Of a DNA stretch of 64,000 nucleotides, positions 60,461 to 64,000 are shown in pieces (position 1 is the first letter of the stretch; each line of letters opens with the position of its first letter). Below the pieces are notes generated by a model. It was not told where the DNA came from, searched no databases, and saw nothing but the letters and a program-made list of their open reading frames with translations. A program made the position numbers and the translations under genes. Source of the DNA: Sorangium cellulosum (GTDB lineage: Bacteria > Myxococcota_A > Polyangia > Polyangiales > Polyangiaceae); the NCBI RefSeq assembly GCF_001589285.1, contig NZ_JEMA01000264.1:1-64000 (forward strand), written 5' to 3'.

Positions 60461-63301
60461 ATGACCATCAAGCATTTAGCTTTCACAAGAGCGCTCTCGG
60501 CGCTCCGCGGCGCGCTCGCGCTGACCGCTGTCGCGGCATGTTCGTCCGACCATGCCCCGCCCGACGTTGTCGGGCCCGCGTCGGGCCTCGATCCGGCGAG
60601 CGCCGGCCCGCGGCGCCTCGACCCGGCCGAGATCGGGAGGGACCCGGCGGTCAAGCTGCCCATTTACCGGAACCGCCGCTTCTCCCCCGAGGAGCGCGCC
60701 GCGGACCTTGTCTCGCGCATGACGCTCGCCGAGAAGGCCAGCCAGATGATCAGCAGCCGGGCGCCGGCCATCCCGTCGCTCGGCATCCCCGCCTATGGCT
60801 GGTGGAACGAGGCCGCGCACGGCGTCGCGCGCGAGCAGGTCAACGACCGCGGCAACCCGCCCAACACCATCAACACCACGTCGTATCCCGTCGATCTCTC
60901 CCTGGGCTCGACCTGGAACCCCGAGCTCATGTACCGCGAGGCGCTCCTGATCTCCGACGAGGCGCGCGAGGTCTTCCGCGACAACAAGCTCAACCTCAAC
61001 TTCTACGCCCCCACGATCAACCTGGCGCGGGATCCCCGCTGGGGCCGCAACGACGAGGCGTTCAGCGAGGACCCGGTGCTCACCGCCGCCATCTCCGCGC
61101 AGTTCGTGAACGGCATGGAGGGCAAGGACCAGCAGGGGCGCCTCTTGCCGGAGAGCGGCGGTTACCTGAAGGTGAACACAACGCTCAAGCACTACGCCGC
61201 GAACAACAGCGAGTTCAACCGCCGCAAAGGCAGCTCGGACATGGATGAGCGGACGCTGCGCGAGTACTACACGGCGCAGTTCCGCGACGTCATCCGCTCG
61301 TCGGATCCGGCGTCGATCATGAGCGCCTACAACCGCGTCAACGGCGAGCCCGTGGCCGCCAGCATCCAGCTCAAGGAGGTGCTGGCGCGCTCGATCTTCG
61401 GCTTCCAGGGCTTCTTCACCTCGGACTGCGACGCGATCCGCGAGATCCAGTCCGGCCACAAGTGGCAGCCGCCCGGGTATCCCCACCCGCTCGACGCCGT
61501 CGAGCGCCACGCCTTCGCCGCCGTCGCCGGCGAGGATCTCAACTGCAACTGGGGCTACCACGACAACTACAGCTACGCGAACACCCTCGTCGACGCTGTC
61601 GCGCGCGCCATCCCCACGCCGACGGGCATCTTCAACGAGAACGACGTCGATCCGCTGGTCACCCGGCTCTTCGCCGCGCGCATGCGCCTCGGCGAGTTCG
61701 ACGACGACGCCCGCGTCCCCTGGGTCACCCAGGCGAGGGCGCGCCTCGCGCCGGGGACCTGGACGAACAGCGACGACAACGGCGCGATCACCCAGACGCC
61801 CGAGCGGCTCGCGATGGCGCGCGAGGTCGGGGCAGAGGCGATCGTGCTCCTCAAGAACAGCGAGACCCGGCGCAAGGACGGCTCGACCGGCAAGCTCCTG
61901 CCGCTCCAGGTCCCGCGCGCGGGCGCGTTCCGCCTCGCCGTGATCGGCACCTACGCGAGCCCTGCCGAGGTCTTCCTTGGCGGCTACTCCAGCGACCAGG
62001 GCCCCGCGGGCAACGCCAACGCGGTGAACGGCTACAGCGGCATCAAGGCCGCCGTTCAGGCCATCAACCCCGCGGCCGTCGTCGACTTCTACCCCGGCGT
62101 GACGCCGGAGACCCTCACCGACGTCGACGCGGCCTCCGTCGCCGCCGCGGCCGAGTACGACGTCGTCGTCGTCTACGTGGGCACCGACGGGCGCCACTCG
62201 CGCGAGGACGTGGATCGCGTGACGATCGCGCTGCCCGGCGCGCAGGCCGAGCTCATCCGCCAGGTGGCGGCGCAGAACCCGAGCACCGTTGTCTACATGG
62301 AGACCGTCGGCCAGGTGGATGTCGGCGCCTTCGAGCCCGGCGTGGCGGCGCTGCTCTGGAGCTCGTACAACGGCCAGCGCAAGGGCGAGGCGCTCGCCGA
62401 CGTCCTGCTCGGCGCCCACAACCCGAGCGGCCGGCTGCCCTTCACCTGGTACACGAACCTCTCCGACGTGCCGCCGATCGACGACTACGCCATCCGGCCG
62501 ACGGAGAGCAGCCTCGGGCGCACGTACATGTACTTCCAGGGCCCTGTCACCTATCCGTTCGGTCACGGGCTGAGCTACACCCGCTTCCGGTACTGGAGCT
62601 TGAGCACGGACAAGCCGAGCGTCGACGCGAACGGCACGCTGCGGGTGAGCGTGAACGTCAGCAACGTCGGCCGCGTCGCCGGCGACGAGGTGGTGCAGCT
62701 CTACGTGAGCACGCCCGACGCCCCCGCCGCGCTCGAGCGCCCCCGGAAGCGGCTGCGCGCGTTCCAGAAGATCTCGCTGGGCCCGCTGGAGAGCCGGAGC
62801 GTGACCTTCGACCTGCGCATCGCCGACCTGGCCTTCTTCGACGAGGCGCAGGGGCGCTACACGGTCGACGCGGGGACCTACGGGATCCAGATCGCGCGCT
62901 CCGCCGCCGACCCTGACATCGCGGCGCAGACCTCCGTCACGGTGACGGGCGCGCTCCAGCCGGCGCCCGCGGTGGTGACGGCGAGGCCGCAGATCGTGGG
63001 CGATCACGACCTGGGCATCCAGCAGCGGGTCTTCTTCCCCGTCGGCGCGGAGATCGATCCGCAGCTCACTGTCTCGCTGAGCGACGAGTCCGTTTACGGT
63101 TACATCACCAAGGGCGCCAGCCGTCCGCTCCCCGAGGGCATGCGGGTGAGCTTCGAGAGCAACCGGCCCCGGGTGGTCTCCGTGGACGGCACCGGCGCGA
63201 TCCGCGCTGCCGCGCCCGGGGTGGCCACGGTGACCGCGTCCGTGGAGCAGAACGGGGTCACCGCCAGGGTCGATTTCGTCATCTACGTGCGATCGACGTG
63301 A
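60461..63301 (+). CDS. Glycoside hydrolase family 3 lipoprotein (beta-xylosidase/beta-glucosidase type)
   Basis: 946 residues. Signal LALTAVAAC gives lipid-Cys near residue 26. GH3 N-terminal barrel: IPAYGWWNEAAHGVA, KHYAANNSEFNR and nucleophile motif FFTSDCDAI (Asp near 322), the form found in the xylosidase-like subgroup. The C-terminal (alpha/beta)6 sandwich, a fibronectin-III-like domain (YPFGHGLSYTRFRY; LRVSVNVSNVGRVAGDEVVQ) and a final Big_2-like Ig domain (VSLSDESVYGYI...GVATVTASVEQNG) follow. It probably degrades plant oligosaccharides at the cell surface. I chose ATG at 60461 because it begins the signal peptide; an earlier ATG adds a poor N-terminus and spans the palindrome. Confidence 0.93.
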   Translation: MTIKHLAFTRALSALRGALALTAVAACSSDHAPPDVVGPASGLDPASAGPRRLDPAEIGRDPAVKLPIYRNRRFSPEERAADLVSRMTLAEKASQMISSRAPAIPSLGIPAYGWWNEAAHGVAREQVNDRGNPPNTINTTSYPVDLSLGSTWNPELMYREALLISDEAREVFRDNKLNLNFYAPTINLARDPRWGRNDEAFSEDPVLTAAISAQFVNGMEGKDQQGRLLPESGGYLKVNTTLKHYAANNSEFNRRKGSSDMDERTLREYYTAQFRDVIRSSDPASIMSAYNRVNGEPVAASIQLKEVLARSIFGFQGFFTSDCDAIREIQSGHKWQPPGYPHPLDAVERHAFAAVAGEDLNCNWGYHDNYSYANTLVDAVARAIPTPTGIFNENDVDPLVTRLFAARMRLGEFDDDARVPWVTQARARLAPGTWTNSDDNGAITQTPERLAMAREVGAEAIVLLKNSETRRKDGSTGKLLPLQVPRAGAFRLAVIGTYASPAEVFLGGYSSDQGPAGNANAVNGYSGIKAAVQAINPAAVVDFYPGVTPETLTDVDAASVAAAAEYDVVVVYVGTDGRHSREDVDRVTIALPGAQAELIRQVAAQNPSTVVYMETVGQVDVGAFEPGVAALLWSSYNGQRKGEALADVLLGAHNPSGRLPFTWYTNLSDVPPIDDYAIRPTESSLGRTYMYFQGPVTYPFGHGLSYTRFRYWSLSTDKPSVDANGTLRVSVNVSNVGRVAGDEVVQLYVSTPDAPAALERPRKRLRAFQKISLGPLESRSVTFDLRIADLAFFDEAQGRYTVDAGTYGIQIARSAADPDIAAQTSVTVTGALQPAPAVVTARPQIVGDHDLGIQQRVFFPVGAEIDPQLTVSLSDESVYGYITKGASRPLPEGMRVSFESNRPRVVSVDGTGAIRAAAPGVATVTASVEQNGVTARVDFVIYVRST

Positions 63302-63542
63302 TCGGCGTGAGCTGATGGGCTCGCTGGCCCCGGTGCCGGGCGCGGTGTTTGCCGCCCGCGGCCAGCGTCGCCCCTGATCTCCGGACTACCTACCTGCACG
63401 GCGTCGCGTCGGCGGCTTGCCCGCGCGGATCCGGCTCGCCATCCTTCGAGCTCCGATCTCGACAGCGGCGTGTGCGGATGAGCCCGCATAACGCCATGCC
63501 CTGCAGTGAACTCCTCGATCGGGGACCAACAGGAGCCACCGA

Positions 63543-64000
63543 ATGAAGAAGAGCCTACCTGACGACACGCTCCGGCTGCCGGTAAAGCTCGACGCCACGA
63601 GCAATGGTGAGTACTGGCCGCGGCCTCCGGACGCGGCGCTGCGCGAGGCGCAGCGGAGCGCGATGGAGAGCGCGCTCGAGAACGCGGGCAAGCTCGGGAT
63701 GAGCCGGCGCGACTACCTGGCCAGCACGTGCGGCGCCGCGACTGTCTTCCTCGCGCTCAACCAGCTCGGCTGCGGCGGCGGGCGCTACCAGGTCACGAAG
63801 GCGTCGACGCTCGACCCCGGCGCCGCCGACGAGGTGCTGACCGGCAAGGAGTTCATCTTCGACGTGCAGACGCACCAGGTGACAGCGGAGCGCGTCTGGT
63901 GGAAGGAGGGGCAGCCGTCGCTCGCGGATTTCCTCAAGACGACGCCGCAGGCCGACTGCGGCGCGGCGCCCTGGGCGCGGTGCTTCACCGATGACGTGCT
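63543..64000 (+). CDS. Tat-exported amidohydrolase, N-terminal part (cut by window edge)
   Basis: Open from ATG 63543 to the window edge (152 codons). An N-terminal leader of about 50 residues precedes a Tat-like signal (MSRRDYLASTCGAATVFLAL) ending in a Cys/Gly stretch. Then EFIFDVQTHQV resembles the first metal-binding strand (D-x-x-T/H-x-H variant) of amidohydrolase-2 family enzymes. Only the beginning is visible, so the catalytic residues cannot be checked. AGGAGCC lies about 9 bases before the ATG. The folded-export route suggests a metal-loaded periplasmic enzyme. Confidence 0.7.
   Translation, partial: MKKSLPDDTLRLPVKLDATSNGEYWPRPPDAALREAQRSAMESALENAGKLGMSRRDYLASTCGAATVFLALNQLGCGGGRYQVTKASTLDPGAADEVLTGKEFIFDVQTHQVTAERVWWKEGQPSLADFLKTTPQADCGAAPWARCFTDDV

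Overview
The window is chromosomal DNA from a very GC-rich bacterium, most likely a myxobacterium of the Sorangium/Polyangium type. This is inferred from several things seen together. GC3 is extreme. There is a eukaryote-like Ser/Thr kinase. Many genes encode lipoproteins or secreted proteins with Gly/Ser/Thr-rich linkers after the lipobox, and one multi-domain cytochrome protein has a MYXO-CTERM-like tail. Lectin and glycosidase genes are abundant, and operons are dense and translationally coupled. No rRNA, tRNA, CRISPR array or intact insertion sequence was found.

Layout. 1-8.8 kb: edge-truncated Pro-rich gene, a duplicated-domain SpeD (S-adenosylmethionine decarboxylase), a metallophosphoesterase, a membrane-anchored Ser/Thr kinase, an XRE/MmyB-like regulator divergent from a small membrane protein with a palindromic operator candidate between them, a GST, a GNAT and a Uma2-like protein. 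8.9-14.5 kb: minus-strand heavy-metal RND efflux operon (Cys-rich lipoprotein, membrane fusion protein, CzcA-like pump, TlpA-like thioredoxin). 14.7-28.4 kb: YnfA-type protein, a ricin-lectin/cytochrome lipoprotein, an amidase, transketolase, an AEC transporter, a SnoaL-like protein, an Hsp70-like protein and an old yellow enzyme, interspersed with unusual short-repeat intergenic regions.

28.7-45.7 kb: a carbohydrate region. An orphan sugar-binding lipoprotein and a GH31 alpha-glycosidase lie on the minus strand. A seven-gene plus-strand series follows (beta-propeller lipoprotein, propeller/di-haem protein, di-haem lipoprotein, lactonase-like amidohydrolase, Zn-dehydrogenase, tagaturonate-reductase-like enzyme, MFS transporter), and a convergent altronate dehydratase closes the region. 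The cytosolic steps fit L-galactonate or hexuronate -> tagaturonate -> altronate -> 2-keto-3-deoxygluconate. Two perfect copies of a LacI-type palindrome flank the gap between GH31 and the plus-strand series, suggesting shared control.

46.1-48.9 kb: an AhpD-like gene followed by a broken ECF41-type sigma factor and a broken AraC regulator, then small lipoproteins and a membrane protein. 49.06-58.67 kb: the most interesting locus, an eleven-gene operon in which every junction is a 1- or 4-base start/stop overlap. It encodes two Tes-like (COG1964-type) radical SAM enzymes, three FabG-like reductases, a polytopic membrane protein, a hotdog dehydratase, an apparently inactive short ketosynthase, a complete ketosynthase, a nitroreductase-like flavoenzyme and an unusual acyl carrier protein. 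It reads as a dedicated fatty-acyl/polyketide assembly line coupled to radical chemistry on the acyl chain; the product is unknown. 58.8-64 kb: a peptidoglycan-binding/cysteine-peptidase-like protein, a GH3 beta-glycosidase with its own palindromic operator candidate, and the start of a Tat-exported amidohydrolase cut by the window edge.
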